This document shows positions 39,506 through 47,282 of a DNA stretch of 64,000 bases, one piece after another (the stretch's first letter is position 1; every line of letters starts with the position of its first letter). Under the pieces are notes generated by a model. The model was not told the DNA's origin, did not search any database, and was given only the letters and a program-made list of their open reading frames with translations. A program made the position numbers and the translations under genes. This stretch comes from Nocardioides zhouii (lineage in GTDB: Bacteria > Actinomycetota > Actinomycetes > Propionibacteriales > Nocardioidaceae): assembly GCF_004137345.1 (NCBI RefSeq), contig NZ_SDWV01000017.1:43224-107223 (forward strand), in the 5' to 3' direction.

Positions 39506-41011
39506 TCAGCCCTCGGCGAGCGCCCGGGCGAACGCCACCAGCGTGGTGACGCCGAAGCCGGTGGCACCGCTCGGTACGTGGCCGTACGGGCCGCCGAGGT
39601 TCATCTCCTTGCCGGCGATGTCGAGGTGCGCCCAGGGCAGGCCGCCGGTGAACTCGCGCAGGAACGCCGACGCGTAGAGCCCGCCGCCCCACCGCACCCA
39701 GTCGTGCTGGAGCAGGTCGGCGACCTTGGAGCCGGCGATCCGCTCCGACATCTCCTCGGGGATCGGCATCCGCCAGTGCTGCTCGCCGGCGGCGACGCCA
39801 GCCGCGAGGATCGCGGGCACCTGGTCGTCGGTGCCCATCACGGCACCGACCTTGTCGCCGAGCGCGAGCTGCATGTGGCCCGTGAGGGTGGCGATGTCGA
39901 TGACGACGTCGGGCTTCTCGTCCACGGCCAGGGACAGTGCGTCGCCGAGGAGCATCCGGCCCTCGGCGTCGGTGTTGGCGATCTCGACGGTGCGGCCGTT
40001 GTGCATCGTGATGACGTCGCCGGGACGCGTCGCCGTGGCCGAGACCATGTTCTCCGCCATCGGCGCGAACGTCGTCACCTTGATCGGCAGGCCGAGGCGC
40101 GCGATGGCGAGCGTGGCAGCGACGACGCTGGCCGCGCCGGCCATGTCGCCCTTCATGTTGACCATGCTCGACGACGGCTTGATGGTGAGGCCGCCGGAGT
40201 CGAATGTGACGCCCTTGCCGACCAGTGCGAGGTGCGCGACGGCGCCCTTCGGCGCCCAGGTCAGCTTCGCCAGCCGCGACGGCGACTCGGAGGAGTTGCC
40301 GACGCTGAGGATGCCGCCGCAACCCATCTCGGCGAGCTGCTCGTGGTCGAAGACCTCGAGCTTGACCTTGGGGGCGCCACGGCCCTTGGTGGTCGCCTTG
40401 TGCGCGGCCGTCACGAGGTCGGCGAGCAGCGGGGGAGTGCAGTCGCGCGGCGGCATGTTGACCCAGTCGCGGGTCAGGGCAACGGCGTCGGCGAGGATCT
40501 CCGCGCGCTCGAGCGCCTCGACGGCCTCGCTGCGCCGGGCGATGCCGGTGAGCACGACGACGTCACTCGGCTCGGTGGTCTCGCCCTTCTTCGACTTGTA
40601 CGCGGTGAAGGTGTAGCCGCCGAGCCGGTGGCCCTCGACGACCGCGGCGATGAGCTCGGGCGTCTCGCTCGGCAGGGCCAGGGCGACCGAGGCCGCGTTG
40701 GGCACGCTGCGAGCGGCGACGCCCGCGGCACGGCGTACGGCGATGGGGTCGGTGGGGTCCTCGCCGAGGCCCACGAAGACCAGGAGCGGGGCGTTGACCT
40801 CGTCGCGGGTGGGCGCCTTGACCGACTCGCCCGCCTTGCCGGTGACGCCCATCGTCGAGAGGAAGGGGCGCAGGCGGCGGCCGTACGCCTTGCTGACGTC
40901 CTCGGCCGCGTCGCAGAGGCGGGGGCCCTTCTCGCCCGCGACGACGCCCACGACGACGGCGTCGGCTCGGGTCTTGGCGGGGCTGGCGCTGCGGAGCGAG
41001 TACGTGGTCAC
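39506..41011 (-). CDS. pepA: Leucyl aminopeptidase (M17)
   Basis: A 501-residue cytosolic metallo-aminopeptidase that removes N-terminal residues from peptides. The N-terminal regulatory domain (1-170) is followed by the catalytic domain with the two-zinc motifs [16 protein letters not shown] (Lys, Asp) and [17 protein letters not shown] (Asp, Glu and the catalytic Arg). MKGDMAGAA supplies another Asp ligand. GTG start at 41011. Divergent from gcvT with a 65-bp gap, an arrangement also kept in mycobacteria (pepB/gcvT region). Confidence 0.96.
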   Translation of the reverse strand: MTTYSLRSASPAKTRADAVVVGVVAGEKGPRLCDAAEDVSKAYGRRLRPFLSTMGVTGKAGESVKAPTRDEVNAPLLVFVGLGEDPTDPIAVRRAAGVAARSVPNAASVALALPSETPELIAAVVEGHRLGGYTFTAYKSKKGETTEPSDVVVLTGIARRSEAVEALERAEILADAVALTRDWVNMPPRDCTPPLLADLVTAAHKATTKGRGAPKVKLEVFDHEQLAEMGCGGILSVGNSSESPSRLAKLTWAPKGAVAHLALVGKGVTFDSGGLTIKPSSSMVNMKGDMAGAASVVAATLAIARLGLPIKVTTFAPMAENMVSATATRPGDVITMHNGRTVEIANTDAEGRMLLGDALSLAVDEKPDVVIDIATLTGHMQLALGDKVGAVMGTDDQVPAILAAGVAAGEQHWRMPIPEEMSERIAGSKVADLLQHDWVRWGGGLYASAFLREFTGGLPWAHLDIAGKEMNLGGPYGHVPSGATGFGVTTLVAFARALAEG

Positions 41012-41076
41012 CCGCGCATGTTAGGGGAGGGAGCAGGCACGACGGGTCGTCGGAGCGCTGCGGTAGGTTGCGCGAC

Positions 41077-42186
41077 ATGGCCGGAACGCTCAAGCAGTCG
41101 CCCCTCCACGACCGCCACGAGGCCCTCGGCGCGAAGTTCGCCGAGTTCGGTGGCTGGTCGATGCCGCTCGAGTACGCGACCGGTGTCGTCAAGGAGCACA
41201 CCGCGGTCCGCGAGGCCGTCGGCATCTTCGACGTGAGCCACCTCGGCAAGGCGATGGTGTCGGGTCCCGGGGCCGTCGACTTCGTCAACGCGACGCTCTC
41301 CAACGACCTCGCCAAGATCCAGCCCGGCAAGGCTCAGTACACCCTCTGCCTCGACGAGTCGGGCGGCATCGTCGACGACCTCATCGCCTACTGGCACGAC
41401 GACCAGCACGTGCTGCTCATCCCCAACGCGGCCAACACGGCCGAGGTGGTCCGCCGCCTGCAGGCCGAGGCGCCGGACGGCGTCAAGGTCGTCGACCACC
41501 ACGACGACTACGCCGTGCTCGCGGTCCAGGGCACCCGCTCCGACGAGGTGCTCGACGCCGTCGGCCTGCCGACCGGCCACGACTACATGTCGTTCGTCGA
41601 GGCCGAGCTGCACGACACCGGTGTCGGGGTCGTGGTGTGCCGCACCGGCTACACCGGCGAGCGCGGCTACGAGCTGGTCGTCGTCAACGACGCGGCCGGC
41701 GACCTCTGGGACGCGCTCATGGCGGCCGGAGCCGAGCACGGCATCACCGCCTGCGGCCTGGGCGCGCGCGACACGCTCCGCACCGAGATGGGCTACCCGC
41801 TCCACGGCCAGGACATCAGCCTCGACACCAACCCGGTCGAGGCCGGGCTGTCCTGGGCCGTCGGCTGGAAGAAGGACGCCTTCTGGGGTCGCGACGCGGT
41901 CCTCCGGGTCAAGGAAGAGGGGCCGACGCGGCGCCTGCGCGGCCTCGTTGCCGTCGGCCGCGGCATCCCGCGTCCCGGCATGGGCGTGACGCTCACCCAC
42001 GACGTACGCCTCGCCGACATCACGTCCGGGACGTTCTCCCCGACCCTCAAGAAGGGCATCGGCCTCGCGCTGATCCCGACGATGGTCGCGGAGTACGCGC
42101 AGGTCGGCGTCGACGTCCGTGGTCGCCGCGAGATCTTCCAGCTCGTCAAGCCGCCCTTCGTCGACCCGTCGGTCCGGGAGGCCTGA
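41077..42186 (+). CDS. gcvT: Aminomethyltransferase, glycine cleavage T protein
   Basis: A 369-residue enzyme that takes the aminomethyl group from lipoylated GcvH to tetrahydrofolate, giving methylene-THF and ammonia. Typical T-protein blocks: [73 protein letters not shown] and [20 protein letters not shown] 41077 chosen over an in-frame start three codons earlier. gcvH and gcvP are not in the window. The adjacent thyA-folA pair and lipoate genes use or supply the same cofactors. A short conserved gene starts 1 nt after its stop. Confidence 0.97.
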   Translation: MAGTLKQSPLHDRHEALGAKFAEFGGWSMPLEYATGVVKEHTAVREAVGIFDVSHLGKAMVSGPGAVDFVNATLSNDLAKIQPGKAQYTLCLDESGGIVDDLIAYWHDDQHVLLIPNAANTAEVVRRLQAEAPDGVKVVDHHDDYAVLAVQGTRSDEVLDAVGLPTGHDYMSFVEAELHDTGVGVVVCRTGYTGERGYELVVVNDAAGDLWDALMAAGAEHGITACGLGARDTLRTEMGYPLHGQDISLDTNPVEAGLSWAVGWKKDAFWGRDAVLRVKEEGPTRRLRGLVAVGRGIPRPGMGVTLTHDVRLADITSGTFSPTLKKGIGLALIPTMVAEYAQVGVDVRGRREIFQLVKPPFVDPSVREA

Positions 42187-42187
42187 C

Positions 42188-42439
42188 GTGCTCCCCGGGC
42201 AGCCGCCGACCTTCCGACAGCCCTCCGCCTCGGACCGGCCGTGGTGGTGGCGGATGGAGGACGCCTCGGGTGAGGTGGTCGAGGTGCCTGACCACGACGA
42301 CCAGCGGTTCACCAACCAGGGCGACGCCGAGTCGTGGGTCGGCGAGATCTGGGCCGAGCTCGCCGAGCACGGCGTGGCGGCGGTGACCCTGTTCGAGCAC
42401 GAGCGGCAGGTCTACGGACCGATGTCGCTCAGCGCCTGA
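42188..42439 (+). CDS. Small conserved protein of unknown function
   Basis: An 83-residue acidic protein with no membrane segment. It contains WWWRMEDASGEVVEVP, then FTNQGDAESWVGEIWAEL and the C-terminal VTLFEHERQVYGPMSL, which looks like a small alpha/beta fold. GTG 42188 lies just after the gcvT stop, implying co-transcription; ATG 42254 would give a shorter form lacking the WWWR part. I recognise the pattern as a recurring actinobacterial hypothetical but can name no function. Confidence 0.7.
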   Translation: MLPGQPPTFRQPSASDRPWWWRMEDASGEVVEVPDHDDQRFTNQGDAESWVGEIWAELAEHGVAAVTLFEHERQVYGPMSLSA

Positions 42440-42521
42440 GCCCCGGTCCCGGGCCGAGGCCATCCGGCGGCCGCCGCCGCTCCGAAGGACTGGTCGAGAG
42501 GCGGCGCTGAGGAGGGTGGGC

Positions 42522-43379
42522 ATGACGGACGGGTCGGACTTCGCGCGCTACGTCGACGCCCGCTGGCCCGACCTGGTCGGCGGCCTCGAGGACGACGGCG
42601 TGCCACCCGACGACGCCCGGCTGGCCGTGGCGACGACCCTGCTCGCGAGTCGCCGGTCGTGGAGTCGACGGCTGCGCGAGGAGAACGTCGACGTCGCCCT
42701 CTGGGCCGAGGTGCGGGAGCGCGCCGGGCTGCCGCACCTGCCCGGCGACATGCCACCGCACGGCGTACGTCCCTTCGATCCGCAGGACCCGCCGGACGCC
42801 TGGTTCGCCCGTGCGGAGGCGCTGCGAGGTGCGCGTCGGCGTCGGGGCCTGGTGCGTGGCGCGGCTGCGACGCTGGTGGTCGCGGTGCTCGCGACCGGTT
42901 GGCAGTGGTGGGCCTCCCGGCCGCCTGAGGCCGAGGTGCGCGTGGAGGCCAACACGCTGCCCGTCGTCTGGTACGCCAAGGGCGAGCTCCACCTCGAGGA
43001 CGTGGTCGTGGCGCTCCCGGGGATCGAGGAGTTCGTCGCCTCAGGGTCCGGGGTCGTCGCCCGGCTGCGCTCGGGCGCGGTCGTGCAGGTGGCCGCCGAC
43101 GGCGAGGTGACGGATGGCGCGTCCGGAGACGCGCTCGACGACCTGCCGGAGGCGCCGGAGTTCATCGCCTTCACCCAGTACGACGTCGTGGTCCAGGCCG
43201 TCCGCGTCCCGGGTGGCGGCTGGGCCTACCTGCTCGACTCGTCGCGTCGCGACAGCGCGCAGGACGCCATCCGCCAGTCCGAGTCGGGCCGCCGGGCCCT
43301 GGTGATCTGTGCCGGCGAGCGGACCTGCAGCGACCCCCGGACGATCACCGAGTCCGACGGGTCGATCCGGCTCGGCTGA
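42522..43379 (+). CDS. Single-pass membrane protein of unknown function
   Basis: A 285-residue protein. Residues 1-95 are soluble and helical (FARYVDARWPDLVGGLEDDG, LRERAG-like ends). A basic stretch (RGARRRRGLVRG) precedes one membrane segment (AAATLVVAVLATGWQWWAS, about 110-128). The outer part (130-285) has short strands and one Cys pair (VICAGERTCSD). The N-terminal half faintly recalls region 2 of SigE-type sigma factors but lacks a recognisable region 4. ATG 42522 follows GGAGGG. No family assigned. Confidence 0.7.
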   Translation: MTDGSDFARYVDARWPDLVGGLEDDGVPPDDARLAVATTLLASRRSWSRRLREENVDVALWAEVRERAGLPHLPGDMPPHGVRPFDPQDPPDAWFARAEALRGARRRRGLVRGAAATLVVAVLATGWQWWASRPPEAEVRVEANTLPVVWYAKGELHLEDVVVALPGIEEFVASGSGVVARLRSGAVVQVAADGEVTDGASGDALDDLPEAPEFIAFTQYDVVVQAVRVPGGGWAYLLDSSRRDSAQDAIRQSESGRRALVICAGERTCSDPRTITESDGSIRLG

Positions 43380-43403
43380 CGCCGCGTCGTAGGGTCGCGC
43401 CTC

Positions 43404-44189
43404 GTGGCTGAGGCTTTGTGGACGGGTGTGGCTCGGGCGTACGCGCAGAGCTTCGCGGGCCTGTGTGCCGGAGCGGCCCCGGCGCTGATGGACGGGCTGC
43501 CGCGGCACGGACGCCTGCTCGACGTCGGGTGCGGCACCGGGAACCTGGTCCGGCTCGCGCGGAGCGCGGGCATCGACGCGATCGGGGTCGAGCCCGACCC
43601 CGAGATGGCCGCACTGGCCGGCGCGGTGCTCGGATCGAGCGAGGACGTCGTGGTCGCCGGCCTGCCGGACCTGCCGTGGGCCGACGACGGCTTCGCGGTG
43701 GTGATCGCCGCCTTCGTGCTCAACCACGTCGACCACCCACGCGACGCGGCGCGCGAGCTGGCCCGGGTCGCTGCGCCCGGCGGTCACGTACGAGCGACGA
43801 TCTGGGGACGTACGCCGCCCCCGCAGGCGGTCATGTGGAGCGGCCTGCTCGACGAGGTCGACGCGGTCCGTCCGCCGGTGCCGCGGCTGCCGGCCGACCG
43901 TGACTTCGACCGGTCGCCCGACGGGCTGGCCGACCTCCTCAGCGAGGCCGGGCTCGCCGTGACCGCGGCCGACACCCTCGCGTGGCAGTGGCGGGTCGCG
44001 CCCGACGACCTGTGGGCGGGGCTCACCTCGATCGGCAACTTCGCCGTCCTGTGGCGGGCCCAGTCCCGGGACGTGCAGATCCGCCTGCGGGAGGCGTACG
44101 ACGCGGTGCGGGGGCCGTGGCGCGACGGGGAGGACTTCGTCTTCGACGTGGAGTGCGTGTCGGTCGAGGCACGCGTGCCTCGGTCCTAG
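43404..44189 (+). CDS. Class I SAM-dependent methyltransferase
   Basis: A 261-residue methyltransferase of the UbiE/Methyltransf_11 type. Motif I is LLDVGCGTGNLVRLA (about 39-53), with the acidic ribose contact in GVEPDPEM, motif II-like GLPDLPWADDGFAVVIAAFV and LNHVDHP, and motif III ARVAAPGGHVRATIWG. GTG 43404. The substrate cannot be told from sequence; neighbours (unknown membrane protein before, thyA after) give no clear lead. The gene ends 21 nt before thyA, so read-through into the thymidylate genes is likely. Confidence 0.87.
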   Translation: MAEALWTGVARAYAQSFAGLCAGAAPALMDGLPRHGRLLDVGCGTGNLVRLARSAGIDAIGVEPDPEMAALAGAVLGSSEDVVVAGLPDLPWADDGFAVVIAAFVLNHVDHPRDAARELARVAAPGGHVRATIWGRTPPPQAVMWSGLLDEVDAVRPPVPRLPADRDFDRSPDGLADLLSEAGLAVTAADTLAWQWRVAPDDLWAGLTSIGNFAVLWRAQSRDVQIRLREAYDAVRGPWRDGEDFVFDVECVSVEARVPRS

Positions 44190-44210
44190 GACAGGTCGTA
44201 GAGTCGCCCT

Positions 44211-45005
44211 GTGCGCGCCTACCTCGACCTGCTCCAGCGGATCCTCGACGAGGGCGTCGAGAAGACGGACCGCACCGGCACCGGCACGCTGAGCGTCTTC
44301 GGCCACCAGATGCGCTTCGACCTCGCCGAGGGCTTCCCCCTCGTCACCACGAAGAAGGTCCACACGCGGTCGGTCTTCGGCGAGCTCCTGTGGTTCCTGC
44401 GCGGCGACACCAACGTGAAGTGGCTGCAGGACCGGGGCATCTCGATCTGGGACGAGTGGGCCGACGAGAACGGCGACCTTGGGCCGGTCTACGGCTACCA
44501 GTGGCGCTCGTGGCCGACGCCCGACGGCCGCCACGTCGACCAGGTCGCGCGCCTGGTCGAGGGCATCCGTTCCAACCCCGACTCGCGCCGCCACATCGTC
44601 TCGGCGTGGAACGTCGCCGACGTCGACGACATGGCGCTGCCGCCATGCCACACGCTCTTCCAGTTCTACGTCGCCGACGGCCGGCTCTCGTGCCAGCTCT
44701 ACCAGCGCTCGGCCGACACCTTCCTCGGCGTGCCGTTCAACATCGCGTCGTACGCCCTGCTGACCCACATGGTCGCGCAGGTGACCGGCCTCGAGGTCGG
44801 CGAGTTCGTGCACACGATGGGGGACGCCCACCTCTACCTCAACCACGTCGACCAGGCCAGGCTCCAGCTCTCGCGGGACCCGCGACCGCTGCCCCGGCTC
44901 GTGCTCAACACCGCCATCACCGAGCTCGACGGCTTCGACCTCGAGGACATAGCGGTCGAGGGCTACGACCCGCACCCGGGCATCAAGGCGCCCATTGCTG
45001 TCTGA
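44211..45005 (+). CDS. thyA: Thymidylate synthase
   Basis: A 264-residue enzyme, the same length as the E. coli protein, that methylates dUMP using methylene-tetrahydrofolate. Seen: [17 protein letters not shown] (Arg phosphate contact), [19 protein letters not shown], the catalytic cysteine in [12 protein letters not shown] (Cys146), [20 protein letters not shown] and [12 protein letters not shown] 44211. Nine nt separate it from folA, which regenerates the folate it oxidises. No thyX gene is in the window. Confidence 0.98.
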   Translation: MRAYLDLLQRILDEGVEKTDRTGTGTLSVFGHQMRFDLAEGFPLVTTKKVHTRSVFGELLWFLRGDTNVKWLQDRGISIWDEWADENGDLGPVYGYQWRSWPTPDGRHVDQVARLVEGIRSNPDSRRHIVSAWNVADVDDMALPPCHTLFQFYVADGRLSCQLYQRSADTFLGVPFNIASYALLTHMVAQVTGLEVGEFVHTMGDAHLYLNHVDQARLQLSRDPRPLPRLVLNTAITELDGFDLEDIAVEGYDPHPGIKAPIAV

Positions 45006-45014
45006 GGTGACCGG

Positions 45015-45515
45015 ATGACGGACCTGCGTCCCGACCAGAGGGTGGTCCTCGTCGCCGCCCATGCCCGCAACCGGGTGATCGGCAACGGGCCCGACATCCC
45101 GTGGCGGCTCCCCGGCGAGCAGGCGCAGTTCAAGGAGCTGACCTGGGGGCACACGTTGCTCATGGGTCGCACCACGTTCGAGTCGATCGGTCGGCCCCTG
45201 CCCGGACGGACGACGATCGTGCTCACCCGGCACACGGGGTGGACCCACGACGGCGTGCTCGTGGCGCACACCGTCGACGAGGCGCTCGACCTCGCCGCGG
45301 ACCAGCCCGGCGACGTGATGGTGGCCGGCGGTGGCGAGGTGTACGCCGCGCTGCTGCCGTACGCGACCCACCAGGTGCTGACCGAGGTCGACCTCGAGCC
45401 CGAGGGCGACGTGCACTACCCGCAGTTCCCCGCCGAGGACTGGGTGGAGACCGCTCGCGAGACCTTCGACGGCTACGACCGGGTCTGGCTCGAGCGGATG
45501 GACCCGGCCGCGTGA
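45015..45515 (+). CDS. folA: Dihydrofolate reductase
   Basis: A 166-residue enzyme reducing dihydrofolate with NADPH. Motifs: VAAHARNRVIGNGPDIPWRLP, FKELTWGHTLLMGRTTFESIGRPLPGR is represented by GHTLLMGRTTFESIG and RPLPGR, and VAGGGEVYAALLPY (cofactor loop). The acidic residue of the folate site is Glu (LPGEQAQFK) where E. coli has Asp27; Glu is the form in vertebrate enzymes. ATG 45015 with GAGGTGA upstream. Overlaps the GntR gene by 4 nt (GTGA). Target of trimethoprim-type antifolates. Confidence 0.97.
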   Translation: MTDLRPDQRVVLVAAHARNRVIGNGPDIPWRLPGEQAQFKELTWGHTLLMGRTTFESIGRPLPGRTTIVLTRHTGWTHDGVLVAHTVDEALDLAADQPGDVMVAGGGEVYAALLPYATHQVLTEVDLEPEGDVHYPQFPAEDWVETARETFDGYDRVWLERMDPAA

Positions 45516-45859
45516 ACCTCACCCTCGACCCCGCGTCGGGCGTGCCGCCCTACGAGCAGGTGCGCGAGTCGATCCGCGCGCAGGTCGGGTCCGGCGCGCT
45601 GGCGCCGGGGTTCCGGCTGCCGCCCGTGCGCTCCCTCGCTGCCGATCTCGACCTCGCGCCCAACACCGTTGCGCGGGCCTACAAGGAGCTCGAGGCGCTC
45701 GGCGTCGTCGAGACCCGTGGCCGCGCCGGGACGTTCGTCGCCGGCCGGGGCGTCGGTCAGTCGCTGCGCGCGGCCGCGTCGGCGTACGCCACCACGGCGC
45801 GCTCCCTCGGTGTCCCTGACGACGAGGCGCTCGAGGCCGTACGCCGCGCGCTGGGGTAG
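45512..45859 (+). CDS. Short GntR-family regulator (YtrA type)
   Basis: A 115-residue regulator with only a winged-helix domain and a short C-terminal helix, as in the YtrA subfamily. GVPPYEQVRESIRAQVGSG leads into LPPVRSLAADLDLAPNTVARAYKELEALGVVETRGRAGTFV in overlapping pieces: VRSLAADLDLAPNTVARAY is the helix-turn-helix and GVVETRGRAGTFV the wing. No large effector domain is present. GTG 45512 overlaps the folA stop in GTGA, so it is translationally coupled to folA. YtrA proteins usually control ABC transporters; here none is adjacent. Confidence 0.9.
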   Translation: MNLTLDPASGVPPYEQVRESIRAQVGSGALAPGFRLPPVRSLAADLDLAPNTVARAYKELEALGVVETRGRAGTFVAGRGVGQSLRAAASAYATTARSLGVPDDEALEAVRRALG

Positions 45860-45922
45860 GCGTTTCCGCGCGTCTCCGTAATCCCGTTGATCGTCGGCGG
45901 TCGAGACTGCAGGCTGCTCGGC

Positions 45923-46705
45923 GTGGATGACACGACGTGGGACGCGGTCGACCGGGCCGTGGCGGCCAACGAGCTGCACCGTCCCGTCGTGGTGGGACCC
46001 GAGGTCGTGACGCGGCCGGCGGGGGAGCACACGGCGACGGTGCACGACTACCTCCGCCACCTCCGGGCGAAGGGCCTGGACTGTGTGCCCGAGCCGCTGG
46101 GAGTCGTGGACGGCGTCGAGCACCTGGGCTTCATCGACGGGGAGGACGGCGGCCAGGGCTGGTACCACCAGCACACCGACCAGGGGCTCGAGTCCGCCGC
46201 GCGGCTGCTGAGGCGCATCCACGACGCGGGATCCGACTGGGACCCGCCCGCCGACGCCGTCTGGGGCGCACCCGCCGAGTGGGGCGGCGACGTCGTGTTC
46301 TGCCACGGCGACCCCGGTCCCTGGAACTTCATCTGGCACGACAACGAGGCCGTCGCGCTCATCGACTGGGACTACCTCCACCCCGCACCGCGCCTGAGCG
46401 ACGTGGCGTACGCCCTGCGCTGGTTCGCGCCGCTGCGCTCCGACGAGCACGCCCTCGAGTGGCACCACTTCCCGGTCGTGCCGGACCGTGCCGCGCGGGT
46501 CCGCACGTTCGTCGCGGCGTACGGAGACCTGCCGCCCTTCGACGTCGCAGACACGGTCATCGAGCGGATCCGGACGGTGATCGCGCTCGTCGCCGATCTC
46601 GCCGAGCGCGGGGTCGAGCCGCAACGGACCTGGGTGGCGGACGGGGCGAACGAGCGCGAGCTCGAGGAGATCGCGTGGATCGAGGCGCACCGCTCGGTGC
46701 TGTGA
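45923..46705 (+). CDS. Aminoglycoside-phosphotransferase-fold kinase
   Basis: A 260-residue protein of the APH/choline kinase superfamily. The catalytic loop is FCHGDPGPWNFIW (His, Asp, Asn) and the metal-binding Asp is in ALIDWDYLHPAPRLSDVAYA. The N-terminal nucleotide-binding lobe is short (VDDTTWDAVDRAV...VVVGPEVVTRPAG). GTG 45923 chosen; a TTG at 45887 would add 12 residues and neither has a strong ribosome site. The family phosphorylates small molecules such as antibiotics, sugars or amino alcohols, so drug resistance cannot be claimed from this. Stands alone on the plus strand before the NUDIX gene. Confidence 0.83.
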   Translation: MDDTTWDAVDRAVAANELHRPVVVGPEVVTRPAGEHTATVHDYLRHLRAKGLDCVPEPLGVVDGVEHLGFIDGEDGGQGWYHQHTDQGLESAARLLRRIHDAGSDWDPPADAVWGAPAEWGGDVVFCHGDPGPWNFIWHDNEAVALIDWDYLHPAPRLSDVAYALRWFAPLRSDEHALEWHHFPVVPDRAARVRTFVAAYGDLPPFDVADTVIERIRTVIALVADLAERGVEPQRTWVADGANERELEEIAWIEAHRSVL

Positions 46706-46759
46706 GCCGGCGGAGGCGAGCGAGTACCCTCGAGCTGTCTCGGGCGCTCGCCCCGACTG

Positions 46760-47182
46760 ATGTCAGGAGCGGTGGTGGCGACGGCTGACCGGCACATCGT
46801 CGTCGCGGCGGTCGCCCTGGTGCGCGACGGGTGCGTACTGACGGTGCGCAAGCGCGGCACGGAGCGGTTCATGCTGGTGGGCGGCAAGATCGAGCCGGGG
46901 GAATCGCCGCTCGAGGCCGCGCTGCGCGAGACGTACGAAGAGGTCGGTCTCCGGATCGAGACCGCCACGCTGCTCGGGGACTTCCACTCGGAGGCCGCCA
47001 ACGAGCCGGGCCACACGCTCCACTCGACGGTCTTCACCATCGAGTCCGATGCGGTGCCGGTCGCGGCTGCGGAGATCGCGGAGGTCCGCTGGACGCCTCT
47101 GCGCGGACACCCCGACGACCTCGCTCCGATGCTCGAGCACCACGTGCTTCTCGTTCTGGTTGAAGCCTTTACCAACCGCTGA
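46760..47182 (+). CDS. NUDIX hydrolase
   Basis: A 140-residue NUDIX protein. The box GX5EX7REUXEEXGU is complete at residues 42-64 (Gly42, Glu48, Arg56, Glu57, Glu60, Glu61, Gly63). The preceding strand IVVAAVALVRDGCVLTVRKR and GTERFMLVGGK are usual for the MutT-like group acting on nucleoside diphosphate derivatives. ATG 46760; GTG 46775 is an alternative. The stop lies inside a small hairpin (47174-47192). Substrate not predictable. Confidence 0.92.
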   Translation: MSGAVVATADRHIVVAAVALVRDGCVLTVRKRGTERFMLVGGKIEPGESPLEAALRETYEEVGLRIETATLLGDFHSEAANEPGHTLHSTVFTIESDAVPVAAAEIAEVRWTPLRGHPDDLAPMLEHHVLLVLVEAFTNR

Positions 47183-47262
47183 CTTCGCGGTTACCGGGCG
47201 TGTCCATGATGTGGACAAACCCTCGGTATCAATGGTCCTGTCCGCTCGGGACCACTGATACC
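47174..47262. promoter_or_regulatory. three consecutive inverted repeats before the metalloprotease gene
   Basis: AACCGC/GCGGTT (47174-47192, 7-nt loop), TGTCCA/TGGACA (47201-47217, 5-nt loop) and GGTATCAATGGTCC/GGACCACTGATACC (47225-47262, one mismatch, 10-nt spacer). The first overlaps the NUDIX stop and may terminate it. The last is only 20 bp before the protease start and could be an operator or an mRNA hairpin. Confidence 0.55.
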
Positions 47263-47282
47263 AACGCAAAGGTCGCACCCTC

